DNA from: WVYX01 sp039592335
GTDB lineage: Bacteria > Gemmatimonadota > Gemmatimonadetes > Gemmatimonadales > GWC2-71-9
Assembly: GCA_039592335.1 (NCBI GenBank)
Contig: JBDHBX010000026.1
Coordinates: 1 to 64,000 of the forward strand
Direction: 5' to 3'
DNA: 64,000 nucleotides
The notes beneath the pieces were generated by a model. It was not told the origin of the DNA. It was given only the letters and a program-made list of their open reading frames with translations, and ran no database searches. Made by a program: the position numbers and the translations under genes. Of this stretch, positions 39,321-49,418 are shown piece after piece (position 1 is the first letter of the stretch; each line of letters begins with the position of its first letter).

Positions 39321-39382
39321 AGACCACCCACGAACCCGTGCCTTGGAGAAGATGTGTGTGGACCACACCCGGTGCAAGCGGC

Positions 39383-41278
39383 CTACATGTGCTGGAGAAT
39401 CCGCTGCCGCTGTCCCTCGGTAAGCATGTCCCGCGCCACGATGTCGCGCACGATGCGCGCCAGGAACGCGTAGCCCCGCGGCTCCGCCACCATCCAGCGC
39501 TGCCACTCCAGCTCGTCCAGCGCCGCCGTGAGCGCCTCGCCGTGCAGGTCCGTCGCGCGTTCGAGCTGGGCCACCTCGACTCGATCCCCCAGCACGGCGG
39601 CGGCGGCCAGCGCCTGCTGGGCATCCTTCGTGAGGCGGCGGAACCCCACGCGAATCGCCGCGACCACCGCATCGGGAAGGTCAGTCGGCAAGGTCTGGTC
39701 GAGTGTCTTAGCCGGCTCGGGCCACGCCCCGGTAATGGTGCCGAGATCCAGGCCCAGCGCCACCGCGTGCAACAGCTCGACGGCGAGCAACGGAAGCCCG
39801 GCCGAGTCGGCGGCGACGCGCCGCGCGAGCCGGTCGAGTTCGGCCCCCTCGAACGTCGGCACGGCCCACGCTGCGAGATCCCGCACGGCGTCATCGTTGA
39901 GCGGCGCGAGGAGGATCGCGGTCCCGGCGACGTCGCGCCCGATGCGCGAGCGCAGATCGTCCAGCTCGCTGCGCGGGAGTTGCGGTTGTGTGCTGAAGAG
40001 CACGTACAGCGGAAGGGAAGAGAGGTCGCGCACGGCGGCGATGAGCGCGAGCAGGGTGTCGCGGTCAAGCCAATGCGCGTCGTCGACCAGGAGGACCACG
40101 GGTTGCTCCTCGGCCACCACCCGCAGCACGTCGCGCAGCGCGTTGCCGAGGGGTTCCTCGGACGGGGTCCCGGCGCCGAACCGGTCGGTCCATTCGGGGA
40201 GTGCGGCGGCGAACGCGCCCAGGGCGGACGGTGACGCCGCAGCCAGTCCGCGGGCGTCGAGCAGGCCGCCGCGCGCCAACCCGAGGGCGCCGCTCCACGA
40301 CTGCTCCGTATCGGCCTCCACTGCCCGTACGGCGGCAACCGTCGCACCCTCGAGGCGGGCGCGGGTCAGGAGTTCCTCGGCGAGGCGAGACTTGCCCAAG
40401 CCCGAGTCGGCTTCGAGCACGCACGCGGTGGCGCGCCGTTCGGTCCTGCACGCCTCGAGCGCCTCGAGCAGGCGTTCCAACTCGGCCGCGCGCCCTACCA
40501 GTGGGGTGCGGCGTAGCTCGGCGCCTTGATCGGGTTGCCTCGGGACCTCGCCCGAGAGTCGCCACACCCGCTCCCGTTTCACTCGCTCGGCGAGCGCCGC
40601 GGTCTCGGCATCCGGTGCGGCGCCCACCTCGTCGAGCCGCTTCGCGAACTGCTCATACCGCTCCAACGCGCCGGCCCGATCACCGGTGATGGCCAGCGCC
40701 TTCATCGCCACTTGCACACCGCCGTTCGCGCCAGGGTCGAGATCGAGCGCCCGCGCCGCCACCTCGGCCGCGCGGCCCACCTCTCCACGGTCCAGCAATC
40801 CGTGCGCCCAGTAGACGAGTGCCGCGACGGTGCGGCGTCGCCACATCAGCCGCTCCGCCCCGAGCCAATCCTCGAATCCCGAGGCGTCGGGCACGCTGAA
40901 CCCCTCGAGGAAGTCGCCTGCGGCCAAACTCGCGGCCTCTTGCCACTCGCCTTGTCCTTCCAGCGCCGCAAACTCCTCGGTGTCGAGCCGCACCGCACCC
41001 TCGGTGAGTCGCACCTGGTCGTGCTCGGTAGTGAGGTTCTCCTCGCCCAGCGTGCGCCGCAGCACGCGGATTGCCTCGCGTAGCGAGTGACGGGCGGAGG
41101 ATTCCGGCTTCTCGGCCCACAGCAAGCCGATCAAGTGTTCGCGCGCGCGCGTCCGCTTGGGCGATTGGGCGAGATACACGAGCAGGGCGAGGTTCTTGCG
41201 CCAGAGGAGCTCCGCCGGTGGATCGCTCCCGTCGACCGTGACCTCGACGGGTCCAAGCGTGCGGCAGATCACCGTCAC
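39383..41278 (-). CDS. SARP-type transcriptional regulator with BTAD and AAA ATPase domains
   Basis: 631 residues from the GTG at 41278, whose GTGA overlaps the upstream kinase stop. Residues ~1-95 are a winged-helix DNA-binding domain (RKNLALLVYLAQSPKRTRAR, SARHSLREAIRVLRRTLG), followed by a bacterial transcriptional activation (BTAD) helical domain to about 240. The AAA part has Walker A ADSGLGKSR (about 285-292) and Walker B VVLLVDDAH. It resembles regulators such as AfsR/MalT-like STAND proteins, which are activated by ligand or by Ser/Thr phosphorylation. Its place between two Ser/Thr kinase genes suggests that it is a kinase target or that it controls this operon. Confidence 0.85.
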   Translation of the reverse strand: MTVICRTLGPVEVTVDGSDPPAELLWRKNLALLVYLAQSPKRTRAREHLIGLLWAEKPESSARHSLREAIRVLRRTLGEENLTTEHDQVRLTEGAVRLDTEEFAALEGQGEWQEAASLAAGDFLEGFSVPDASGFEDWLGAERLMWRRRTVAALVYWAHGLLDRGEVGRAAEVAARALDLDPGANGGVQVAMKALAITGDRAGALERYEQFAKRLDEVGAAPDAETAALAERVKRERVWRLSGEVPRQPDQGAELRRTPLVGRAAELERLLEALEACRTERRATACVLEADSGLGKSRLAEELLTRARLEGATVAAVRAVEADTEQSWSGALGLARGGLLDARGLAAASPSALGAFAAALPEWTDRFGAGTPSEEPLGNALRDVLRVVAEEQPVVLLVDDAHWLDRDTLLALIAAVRDLSSLPLYVLFSTQPQLPRSELDDLRSRIGRDVAGTAILLAPLNDDAVRDLAAWAVPTFEGAELDRLARRVAADSAGLPLLAVELLHAVALGLDLGTITGAWPEPAKTLDQTLPTDLPDAVVAAIRVGFRRLTKDAQQALAAAAVLGDRVEVAQLERATDLHGEALTAALDELEWQRWMVAEPRGYAFLARIVRDIVARDMLTEGQRQRILQHM

Positions 41279-44115
41279 TGGCACCCCCCGGCGCGCTCCC
41301 TGACGACCTCTGCCCACGGTTGAATAGCGGGGTCGGGCTGGCGCCACAGCCGCTCGAGGCGCAGCGCATGGCGGCAGAGAGCATCATCGTCACCGCGCTC
41401 CAACGCCGCCTCCGCACGACGAAACTCGACGTAGGGCCCCAGCGCCCAGTCGACTTCCGCGGCTTCCGCCTCGCCGGAGAGCTCCTCCCGGATCTCCATC
41501 TGCTCGTACCAGCGCCGCTGCTTGTCCGCCTCGTCGTGCCGCCCAAGCGTCTCCAGCCACTCTCCCCGCAGCCAGTGCAGTGCGGCGCGCGCGAACGGGT
41601 CGCCGCTACGTAGTCCGGCGGAGTCGAGCGCGAGCAGCGGTTCGGAGACCTCGAGCGCGAGATCGGGGCGTCCGCGGGCGGCGTGAGCGAGGGCCTCCAG
41701 CTGCGTGGCGAGTCGCGCGGCACCGCTGTCGCCTCGAAGGCCCACGAGCCTGTCCCGCAGCTCCGCGGCGACCGCCGTGTCGCCGCGCGCGTGTGCATCG
41801 AGCGCCAGCGCCCACGCTGCCCGACCCAAGAGACGGTCATCCGCCGCCAGCTGCTCGAGCGCGCGACGTCCAGCGACGACCTCGTCGGCGGGGATCACCG
41901 AGATCCCCAGCGCGGGTGGCACGACACGCCACTCCGCTCGCTCGAGTGCGGCGGCGGACGTCCCGTAGTGCGCCGCGGCCGAGTCGAACGCGTGAAGCGC
42001 CTCCTCGACGCGACCCAGCGCAAACAGCGCCAGACCGGCGGCCTCCGACGCGATGGCCCTGGCGGTTCTGTCGGCGCGCGCGTCGGTCAGAATCAACGCG
42101 GCGACCTGGGCCTGCAGGGCATACGCCCCCATGCCGGCGGCGGTACGGAAGTTCGCGAGGAGCGCCGGCGAGAGCAGTAGTTCGTCCGGCAGCGGCCCCG
42201 CCTGCTCCGGCTCGAACAACGCCTGATAACCGATCTCCAGCAGCGGAGGTTGGTAGATGTCGACCTCTTCCGGCGGCGCGGCGACCTGCCAGAACTGGTC
42301 CAGCGCGCGGCGCGCATCCGCTTTTCTGTTGAGCCGCATCGCTACCCAGACCAGGTGCTCCCACGCGGGTCCGGAGCGCGGTGCCTTGGCCACCGCTGCC
42401 TCGAGGAGCGCCGCAGCAGAGTCGAGCGGTACCCCGATCAGTGGGCCGCGGTGCATGATCTCTTCGCCGTACAGGTACGTGGCGTATCCGTCGCGCGGGA
42501 ACTCCGCCACGGCTTCCTCATAGCGTCGTAACCGTGCCTCGAGTGTAGGAGCCAGCTGGGCCTCGATGAGGCGCCGGTCCAGCTCGCCCAGTTCGTCGCT
42601 GTGTTCGGCGAGCAGACGCGGCAGGTCCACCGGTGGCGGGTCGCCGGTCAGCAGCCAGCGCCACGCCTCGGCGAGGCGCCACGATGCCAGTGGAAAGCCT
42701 TGGTCGAGTGCGATGGCCCGGCGATAGTGCTCGGTTGCCGAGCGCCACGCGTTGCCGTGAAAGGCGCGCTCCCCCGCGAGGAACTCCCGCAGGCCCTCAT
42801 TGCTCTTGCCGCTCAGCGCCGGCGAGGGACGGTACTCCTCGAGGTAGCGATCGGGCGCCGCAAAGCGGGCGAGCTCGAGGCTGATGCGTTGGCCCATGCC
42901 CGCCAGGTCAGCTGCCGAGCCGTACACACTGCCGGCGGAGTGCACGCGCCCCGCAGAGTCCACGACCGAGAGATGGATCGCCGTACCGTCCTCGAGTTGC
43001 TCCACGATGCCGGTGGCGACGTTGCGTGCGCGCAGCGCGGCGGGTGCGTCGGTGAGCCGCGCCTCCTCGCCGGCGGAGTCGTGCCACGCCATCACGGCGT
43101 GCGTGGGAGTGAGCCGCAGGAAGGTCTCGAGGTCGAACCGCGCCAGGCCAGCGAGATTCCAACCGAGATCCGGGTCGGTGACGCCGCGTGCGTCGAACGG
43201 TAGTACGGCCAGATCGGAGTACGGCAGCTCCGCGGCCCCCCGGCCGCGCCCGAACACGGCCAGCGCGATGAGCGCGCCGGCTGCCAGGCCGGAGACGGTG
43301 AGGAGGAGGGTGCGCCGGCGGTACTTGGTCGTGCGCGTGTGCCACAGCGCGCGTCGAAAGCTGCGGGCGTCGGGCCAGCGATCTGTGGGCTCGGGCGCGA
43401 GCGCCCGCTTGAGGATCGAGTGCAACCCGTGCGGCACGCCCGACCAGTCGACGGGATCCTCCGGGAGCAGCGCCTCCCAGCGGCGGCCGGTGAGCGCCTC
43501 GTAGAGCACCATGCCCACGGCAAAGAGATCGGTTCGCGGCGTGACCTCTCCGCCGAGGACCTGTTCCGGCGGCATGTACCCGGGCGTGCCGGTGACGGCA
43601 AGGGCACCCGACGGTGCCGCGGTCTGGGGCCCCGACGCGGTGGAGATGCCGAAGTCGGCCAACAGGGCGCGGTCGTCCGCAAGGAAGATGTTGCTCGGCT
43701 TGATGTCGCGGTGAACGACGCCCGTCGCGTGGACCGCTTCCAGCGCGGCCAGCACATCGCGCCCGAGCTTGACGGCGGTGCTGCGAGGGAGGGGCCCACG
43801 TTTCAAGCGCTGGGACAGCGTCGCTCCCTCAATGAAGTCCATCACGTAGTAGAAGAAGCCCTTGGCCTCACCCGCCCGGTGGATGCTCACGGCGTTGGGG
43901 TGATGCAGGCTGGCGAGGACCCGCGCTTCCTTGAGGAACCGCTCGGTGGCTGTCGCAGTCGCCATCTCGGGACGGATGATCTTGACGGCGACCATGCGGT
44001 CCAGCGCCACGTCGCGGGCTAGGAACACCATGCCCATGCCGCCGCTGGCGATCTCGCGTTCCACCTCGTAGTCGGGGAGCAGCGCTTCGCACAGGCGGTA
44101 GAGGATGGAGGGCAT
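41275..44115 (-). CDS. Eukaryotic-like Ser/Thr kinase with TPR-like C-terminal region
   Basis: 946 residues. The kinase domain (16-265) has IASGGMGMVF, VAVKII, catalytic HRDIKPSN, DFGIST and GTPGYMPPEQ. A TM helix follows at about 268-292 (LLLTVSGLAAGALIALAVF), then an extracytoplasmic part starting with a FlgO-like segment (DLAVLPFDARGVTDPD) and ~500 residues of helical repeats. Unlike the companion kinase at 36264 it lacks a zinc ribbon. It is the first gene of the six-gene operon, starting 147 bases from a divergent enolase-superfamily gene, so the operon promoter should lie in 44116-44262. Its stop overlaps the SARP start. Confidence 0.88.
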   Translation of the reverse strand: MPSILYRLCEALLPDYEVEREIASGGMGMVFLARDVALDRMVAVKIIRPEMATATATERFLKEARVLASLHHPNAVSIHRAGEAKGFFYYVMDFIEGATLSQRLKRGPLPRSTAVKLGRDVLAALEAVHATGVVHRDIKPSNIFLADDRALLADFGISTASGPQTAAPSGALAVTGTPGYMPPEQVLGGEVTPRTDLFAVGMVLYEALTGRRWEALLPEDPVDWSGVPHGLHSILKRALAPEPTDRWPDARSFRRALWHTRTTKYRRRTLLLTVSGLAAGALIALAVFGRGRGAAELPYSDLAVLPFDARGVTDPDLGWNLAGLARFDLETFLRLTPTHAVMAWHDSAGEEARLTDAPAALRARNVATGIVEQLEDGTAIHLSVVDSAGRVHSAGSVYGSAADLAGMGQRISLELARFAAPDRYLEEYRPSPALSGKSNEGLREFLAGERAFHGNAWRSATEHYRRAIALDQGFPLASWRLAEAWRWLLTGDPPPVDLPRLLAEHSDELGELDRRLIEAQLAPTLEARLRRYEEAVAEFPRDGYATYLYGEEIMHRGPLIGVPLDSAAALLEAAVAKAPRSGPAWEHLVWVAMRLNRKADARRALDQFWQVAAPPEEVDIYQPPLLEIGYQALFEPEQAGPLPDELLLSPALLANFRTAAGMGAYALQAQVAALILTDARADRTARAIASEAAGLALFALGRVEEALHAFDSAAAHYGTSAAALERAEWRVVPPALGISVIPADEVVAGRRALEQLAADDRLLGRAAWALALDAHARGDTAVAAELRDRLVGLRGDSGAARLATQLEALAHAARGRPDLALEVSEPLLALDSAGLRSGDPFARAALHWLRGEWLETLGRHDEADKQRRWYEQMEIREELSGEAEAAEVDWALGPYVEFRRAEAALERGDDDALCRHALRLERLWRQPDPAIQPWAEVVRERAGGCQ

Positions 44116-44262
44116 GTGCCTCGATTGACGGGATCGTCAGCTCGGACAAGCCGAATCTGCCTCTCCGGGGGCCGCCGTCAAGTCGCTGTGACCGTTGGAG
44201 TTGGTTGGCCGAGCGGGGTCCCCGCGAAGTAGCTTATGAGGTCACCGACGAGGAATGGGTCC

Positions 44263-45366
44263 ATGAGGATCACGCGCATCGCGGCCTACCAGGTGGATCT
44301 GCCGTTGCACGAGGGGAGGTATGCCTGGTCGGGCGGCAAGTCGGTCTCGGTGTTCGACAGCACCGTCGTGCGGGTGGAGACCGATGCCGGGCTCGTGGGG
44401 CACGGCGAGGTCTGTCCGCTCGGGCCGGCCTACCTGCCGGCCTACGGCCCCGGCGTGCGCAGCGGCCTGGAACAGGTGGGGCCCGCGCTGCTGGGGCAGG
44501 ATCCCACCGGGCTCGGTGTGATCAACCGGCACATGGACCAGGCGCTCAAAGGACATCCCTACGTGAAGTCCCCGATCGACATGGCCTGTTGGGACATTCT
44601 GGGTCAGGCGACGGGACAGCCGGTGTGCGCGCTGCTGGGCGGGCGCTTCGGCGACGACGTGGTGCTCTACCGGGCGATCTCGCAGGACACGCCGGACGGC
44701 ATGGCCGCGCGGGTGGCGGAGTACCGCAAGGAGGGCTACCGCCGGTTCCAGCTCAAGGTTGGAGGGGATGCGGCGGAGGACATCGAGCGGATCCGGGCGG
44801 TGGCGGCGAAGCTGGAGCGCGGCGACGTACTCGTGGCCGATGCCAACACCGGATGGCTGTCGCACGAGGCGTTGCGCGTGGCGCGCGGCGTGCAGGACGT
44901 GGACGTGTACATCGAGCAACCCTGCCTCGCCTACGAGGAGTGCCTCAGAGTGCGGCGGCATGTCGACCACCCGTTCGTGCTGGACGAGTCGATCACCGGG
45001 ATCCCCGAGCTGGTCCGCGCACACGCCGACGGCGCGATGGACGTTGTCAACCTCAAGATCAGCAAGCTCGGTGGGCTCACCAGCGCGCGCCTGGCGCGAG
45101 ATCTCTGCGTGTCGCTGGGGATCGCAATGACGATCGAGGACAGTTGGGGCGGGGACATCACGACGGCCGCGATCGCTCACCTGGCGCACAGTACGCCATC
45201 GGAGCTGCGCTTCACCGCCACCGACTTCAATAGCTACGTCACCGTGAGCTTCGCGGAGGGCGCCCCCCAGCGTACGGGCGGTCGGATGGCGGCGTCCGCT
45301 GCCCCGGGACTCGGCGTCGCGCCGCGCATGGACGTCCTGGGCGATCCCGTGCTCGACATCGCCTGA
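44263..45366 (+). CDS. Mandelate racemase/muconate lactonizing enzyme family protein (hydroxyproline dehydratase-like)
   Basis: 367 residues from the ATG at 44263; an in-frame ATG 27 bases earlier lacks family sequence. Enolase-superfamily residues are visible: acid/base K165 in QLKVGG, metal ligands D193 (DANTGW), E218 (YIEQPC) and D241 (LDES), and K265 in NLKISK. The N-terminal capping domain (GRYAWSGGKSVSVFDSTVVR, GEVCPLGPAYLPAY) resembles cis-3-hydroxy-L-proline dehydratases and betaine-epimerase relatives, as I recall them; this assignment needs a search. It removes a proton alpha to a carboxylate. It is divergent from the kinase operon and stands alone. Confidence 0.78.
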   Translation: MRITRIAAYQVDLPLHEGRYAWSGGKSVSVFDSTVVRVETDAGLVGHGEVCPLGPAYLPAYGPGVRSGLEQVGPALLGQDPTGLGVINRHMDQALKGHPYVKSPIDMACWDILGQATGQPVCALLGGRFGDDVVLYRAISQDTPDGMAARVAEYRKEGYRRFQLKVGGDAAEDIERIRAVAAKLERGDVLVADANTGWLSHEALRVARGVQDVDVYIEQPCLAYEECLRVRRHVDHPFVLDESITGIPELVRAHADGAMDVVNLKISKLGGLTSARLARDLCVSLGIAMTIEDSWGGDITTAAIAHLAHSTPSELRFTATDFNSYVTVSFAEGAPQRTGGRMAASAAPGLGVAPRMDVLGDPVLDIA

Positions 45367-45395
45367 CGCCGGGAGGCCGTCGGCGAGGACGGTGA

Positions 45396-45411
45396 TGCGC
45401 GACTCCGCGCA
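45396..45411. terminator. Short hairpin between converging genes
   Basis: TGCGCG (45396-45401) pairs with CGCGCA (45406-45411) around ACTC, in the 45-base gap between the converging enolase-superfamily and DUF2723 genes. No T-run; possible weak bidirectional terminator. Confidence 0.3.
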
Positions 45412-47856
45412 CTAGTTGCGGAAGTAGCTGGTCTGCTGGAAGATGCGATCGGCGAGCTCGGTCGCCCGCTCGACGCGTTCCTTCAAGATGGAGTCTGCGG
45501 GGGTCGTCACGGAATCCCCCAAGCCGCGGCCCACGTGCTCGGCCCACCCGGCGTAGACCAGCGCATAGAGGGAGAGGATTCCCTCCGATGGCACGTCCAC
45601 CCAGCCGCGCGGACGGGGCCGGGCCGCGCTCTCGGGGTGATACACCTCGAACAGCAACGTCTCGTGTCGGTCCGTATCCAGCCAGCCGAGCGTGCGCACC
45701 GGCGCCGCGCCGTCGGCTATCGTGATGGAATCCGTCATGAGCCTGCGCGCCATGCCTTGCCCCAGGAGATACGGGGTGAACCCGAACGCGTCGGCGTAGG
45801 CTCCGGTCGTGCGGGAGAAGTAGATGGGGCGCCTGCCCAGGTTGTCCTGGATGAGCTGCAGCGTGATGATGTCCGCGCGCTGTAGTACTCTCGGTTCCAG
45901 CACCACGCTCATGCCGCCGACGCGGAACACGCTGCGCTCGGTCACTTGGTGGAAGTAGGGCAGCGCGTCGATCTGCTCGTAACTGAGGCTCAGCGCCGGC
46001 TCCTCGGGGGTAACCCAGGTCCCGTCCCGAAAGGGGGGCACGGCATTGGCCTGGTCGAACGGGTACGTCGGGCGTCGCCGCAGCTGGCGCACGTGCCAGT
46101 CGGTGTTCATGAGGGAGAGGTTGGCAATCAGCACATCCCGCCGCACGCCCTCCACTTCCTGCATGTACCACAGGGGGAATGTGTCGTTGTCCCCCGCCGT
46201 GACGATGATCGCGTAGGGCTCCACCGACTGGAGCAGGTCCCAGGCGAAGTCACGCGGCAGCCACTCACCCGACCGGGAGGCAGAGAGGTGGTTCCCCAGC
46301 AGCGGGACGAGCCCCGCCAACAGGATGGGCGAGCCCACGAGCCACGCCCTCCCGTTCGTAAGCCGGTCGCCGAACGCCTTGGCGAACGACGCCATCCACG
46401 CGCCCAGGCCGAGCGCGACCCACACGCCCCACAGCTGGAACGACGCGATGAAGAAGTAATCCCGCTCGCGCACCTCCCGGGTGAGGCTCTCCCCCGGGCG
46501 GATCGAGTACCCGTACTTGAAGTCCAGGTAGAACACGAGCAGCACGGTCACGGTGACCATGAGCGCCGTCATGGCCAGTGCACCACGTTGGTCCTTCTGC
46601 CACTGGCGCACGGCGCCGAGCAGTCCAATTGCCCCGAACAGGAGCGCCAGGAGGTTCCGTACCCGCTGGCCCCAGTCGTGGGCGAACTGCCAGGTGAAGT
46701 ACTGCACGTAGTTCACATACTGCCAGACTACGCTTGCCTGCCGCGGCAGGAGCGGCCCCTTCTGGTACTGCTCCCGGCTCAGCACGCGGAGCAGCGCGTC
46801 CCGCGTGGCCGGCTCGCCCTCGTTGATCGCCGGGTAGTGCTGCGCTCGCAGCGGAAGGAAGAGGAACAGGCTCATCCCGACCGCGATGACGCCGAGCGAG
46901 ATGAGCACCAGTCGCATGTTGCCGCTGCGGTGCGCGAAGGCGAAGAGCGTGCCCAGCAACCCCACGGCGAGCAGGATCGGAAGCACCTGGCGGCCGCTCC
47001 ACGAGTCCAGGATGATCGCCGCCGCGACGCCGGCCACTGCCGCCGCGATCCCGATGCGCGTGAGGGGGCTCGTGTGGAGGCGGAAGGCGGGCCAGGTGAC
47101 CCCTGCGAGGATCACGGCGGCGACCACGAGCGAGACGAGGTCCCGCTGATCGCCGTGCCAGCCGAGGAACAGCATGCCGCCGACCGCCGCACCCGCCAAG
47201 AGCGCGCTGGCTCCCAGCACGCGCCCCCACAGCCTCTCCTCCGCTTCGGCCGCTTCCACGTACACGAGCACGGCGGGCACGGCCAACAACCCCATGAGGT
47301 GGTTGGTGGCGCTCAAGGCCAGCAGGTACACGATGAGCACCAGCCAGTGGTCGCGCCGCTCTCCCGCGGGCTCGTCTCCCCAGTGCACCGCGAGCCACAG
47401 CACGAGAGCGATGGAGAATAGGCTCAACGTGTACACCTTCTCGTTCACGACCGACTGGTTCCATACGGTGAACGAGGTGGCGCCCACCAGCGCTCCGGCG
47501 AAGGCCGCACCGATCCGTGCCCATCGGACGTCGGGTACGATGTCTCGCAGAAACCGCTCGGCTACCAGGAACAGCAGGCCGGCTGCCAGGGCACTGGTGA
47601 CGGCGGCGAACAGGTTGATCCGGAGGGCGTAGTGCCCGACCAGAGGGATCATTCCCCACACGCTGGCCGCGAGAACGAACAGCGGATTCCCGGGCGGGTG
47701 CGGGATGCCCAGCACCTTGGCGGCGGCAATGTATTCGGACGTATCCCAGAACTGCGTCGTGGGGGCGATGGTCAGCAGGTAGATGCCCAGCACGACCAGG
47801 AAGACGACCCCGGCGAGGAGGTACGGGGGGCGTGTAGCGGGCGCTACGTCGTGCAA
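45412..47856 (-). CDS. DUF2723 membrane protein (GT-C glycosyltransferase-like)
   Basis: 814 residues. The first ~500 are multi-pass membrane helices, with the DUF2723 signature near the N-terminus: TTQFWDTSEYIAAAKVLGIPHPPGNPLF, where the acidic residue in the first periplasmic loop (WDTSEY) matches the catalytic position of GT-C enzymes. Helices continue to about 500, followed by a ~300-residue soluble region. DUF2723 includes TMEM260-like protein O-mannosyltransferases, so a lipid-linked sugar transfer to exported proteins is plausible but not shown. The start is TTG 47856, one base from the purH stop, so it is the last gene of the valS-selA-pur cluster. Confidence 0.82.
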   Translation of the reverse strand: MHDVAPATRPPYLLAGVVFLVVLGIYLLTIAPTTQFWDTSEYIAAAKVLGIPHPPGNPLFVLAASVWGMIPLVGHYALRINLFAAVTSALAAGLLFLVAERFLRDIVPDVRWARIGAAFAGALVGATSFTVWNQSVVNEKVYTLSLFSIALVLWLAVHWGDEPAGERRDHWLVLIVYLLALSATNHLMGLLAVPAVLVYVEAAEAEERLWGRVLGASALLAGAAVGGMLFLGWHGDQRDLVSLVVAAVILAGVTWPAFRLHTSPLTRIGIAAAVAGVAAAIILDSWSGRQVLPILLAVGLLGTLFAFAHRSGNMRLVLISLGVIAVGMSLFLFLPLRAQHYPAINEGEPATRDALLRVLSREQYQKGPLLPRQASVVWQYVNYVQYFTWQFAHDWGQRVRNLLALLFGAIGLLGAVRQWQKDQRGALAMTALMVTVTVLLVFYLDFKYGYSIRPGESLTREVRERDYFFIASFQLWGVWVALGLGAWMASFAKAFGDRLTNGRAWLVGSPILLAGLVPLLGNHLSASRSGEWLPRDFAWDLLQSVEPYAIIVTAGDNDTFPLWYMQEVEGVRRDVLIANLSLMNTDWHVRQLRRRPTYPFDQANAVPPFRDGTWVTPEEPALSLSYEQIDALPYFHQVTERSVFRVGGMSVVLEPRVLQRADIITLQLIQDNLGRRPIYFSRTTGAYADAFGFTPYLLGQGMARRLMTDSITIADGAAPVRTLGWLDTDRHETLLFEVYHPESAARPRPRGWVDVPSEGILSLYALVYAGWAEHVGRGLGDSVTTPADSILKERVERATELADRIFQQTSYFRN

Positions 47857-47857
47857 C

Positions 47858-49387
47858 TTAGTGCCTGAACTGCCGGCGCCCCGTGAGCACCATGGCGATC
47901 CCGTGCTTGTTCGCCGCCGCGATCACTTCGTCGTCCCGCACGGAGCCTCCCGGTTGGATCACGGCCGTGATCCCGTCTGCGGCCGCCTGCTCCACGCCGT
48001 CGGCGAACGGGAAGAACGCGTCCGAGGCGAGCACGGCCCCCGCGGGATCGTGTCCCTCCTCGCGGGCCTTGTGGGCGGACAGGAATGCCGCGTCGACCCG
48101 GCTCATCTGCCCGGCGCCGATCCCGATCGCCGCCTCGCCCTTGGCGAGCAAGATCGCGTTCGACTTCACGGCCGCGACCGCCGCCCATGCGAACCGCAGG
48201 TCCCGCCACTCGGTCTCGCTCGGCTTGCGCTGGGTGGCCACCGTCCATTCGGACTCGTCCGCCGCTACCGTGAAGCGATCCTGCACCAGGAAGCCGCCGC
48301 GCACGCGCTTGAAGTCGAGCGCGGGCCGGCTGTCGGTGAGGGGCAGCTCGACGACCCGGAGGTTCTTCTTGCGCCGGAACACCTCCACGGCATCGTCGTG
48401 GAAGCGCGGCGCCACCACGGCCTCGACGAAGAGGTCGTGCATGGCCTCGGCGGTCGCGGCGTCGACGATGGTGTTGAACGCCACGACGGACCCGAACGCC
48501 GACTTGGAGTCGGTCGCCAGCGCGCGCCGGTACGCGTCCTCGACCGAGGTGCCCAAGGCCAATCCGCAGGGCGTCGTGTGCTTGATGACGGCGCATGCCG
48601 GCCGGTCGGGCCACGGCGCGATGGCCATCACGGCCCCTTCGATGTCCAACAGGTTGTTGAACGAGAGCTCCTTGCCGTGCAGCTGCCGCAGCTCGTCGAA
48701 TCCTCGCCCCTCGCCCGTGGTGTACAGCGCGGCGCGCTGCACGGGATTCTCCCCGTAGCGCAGTGTCTGCACCCGCTGCAGGGCGAGGCCCATCATGGGT
48801 GGCAGGGCATCGGCGTCCTTCGTGAGAAACTGGGCGATGGCCGCGTCGTAGGCCGCCGTGTGGCTGAACACCTTCGCGGCCATCTCGAGCCGGATCTCCG
48901 GCGTCACCTGGTTCTTCTCGAGGAGCTCCAGCACGCGGTCGTAGTCGCGGGGGTCCACCACCGGGAGCACGAACTGGTGGTTCTTGGCTGCGGAGCGGAG
49001 CATCGAGGGCCCGCCGATATCGATCTGCTCGATCGCCTCTTCCAACTTCACGTTGGGCTTGCCTGCCGTCTCACGGAACGGGTAGAGGTTCACGGCCACC
49101 AGGTCGATCGGCGTGACGCCGTGGGCGTCGAGCTGGTCCATGTGCTCGGGCGCGTCGCGGCGCGCCAGCAGCGCGGCGTGGACCGCCGGGTGCAGCGTCT
49201 TGACCCGCCCGTCCATGATCTCCGGGAAGCCGGTGACCTGCTCGATGGCCGTGACGGTGACTCCAGCCTGCGTGATGACCTGTGCCGTGCCGCCGGTGGA
49301 CACGATCTCCCACCCGAGATCCGCCAGCCCCCGTGCGAACTGTGTGACCCCCCGCTTGTCGGATACCGAGATCAGTGCCCGCGCCAC
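47858..49387 (-). CDS. purH: Bifunctional AICAR formyltransferase/IMP cyclohydrolase
   Basis: 509 residues, normal PurH length. The N-terminal ~150 residues are the IMP cyclohydrolase domain (ISVSDKRGVTQFARGL, STGGTAQVI, GRVKTLHPAVHAALL). The rest is AICAR transformylase, with the catalytic Lys-His pair in IKHTTPCG and the segments RYGENPVQRAAL and SDAFFPFADGVE. Together they carry out the last two steps of purine synthesis. The start is GTG 49387 with AAGGAGG four bases upstream. purN lies 31 bases upstream on the same strand, so the two purine steps that use 10-formyltetrahydrofolate are adjacent. Confidence 0.95.
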   Translation of the reverse strand: MARALISVSDKRGVTQFARGLADLGWEIVSTGGTAQVITQAGVTVTAIEQVTGFPEIMDGRVKTLHPAVHAALLARRDAPEHMDQLDAHGVTPIDLVAVNLYPFRETAGKPNVKLEEAIEQIDIGGPSMLRSAAKNHQFVLPVVDPRDYDRVLELLEKNQVTPEIRLEMAAKVFSHTAAYDAAIAQFLTKDADALPPMMGLALQRVQTLRYGENPVQRAALYTTGEGRGFDELRQLHGKELSFNNLLDIEGAVMAIAPWPDRPACAVIKHTTPCGLALGTSVEDAYRRALATDSKSAFGSVVAFNTIVDAATAEAMHDLFVEAVVAPRFHDDAVEVFRRKKNLRVVELPLTDSRPALDFKRVRGGFLVQDRFTVAADESEWTVATQRKPSETEWRDLRFAWAAVAAVKSNAILLAKGEAAIGIGAGQMSRVDAAFLSAHKAREEGHDPAGAVLASDAFFPFADGVEQAAADGITAVIQPGGSVRDDEVIAAANKHGIAMVLTGRRQFRH

Positions 49388-49418
49388 CCTGCCTCCTTGA
49401 TTAGTGGTAAACCGACTC

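Noticed and set aside
37770..39473. 567-residue plus-strand open frame
   Set aside because: Antisense of the zinc-ribbon kinase whose motifs are all present on the minus strand.
45946..47421. 491-residue plus-strand open frame
   Set aside because: Antisense of the DUF2723 membrane protein; no recognisable domain.
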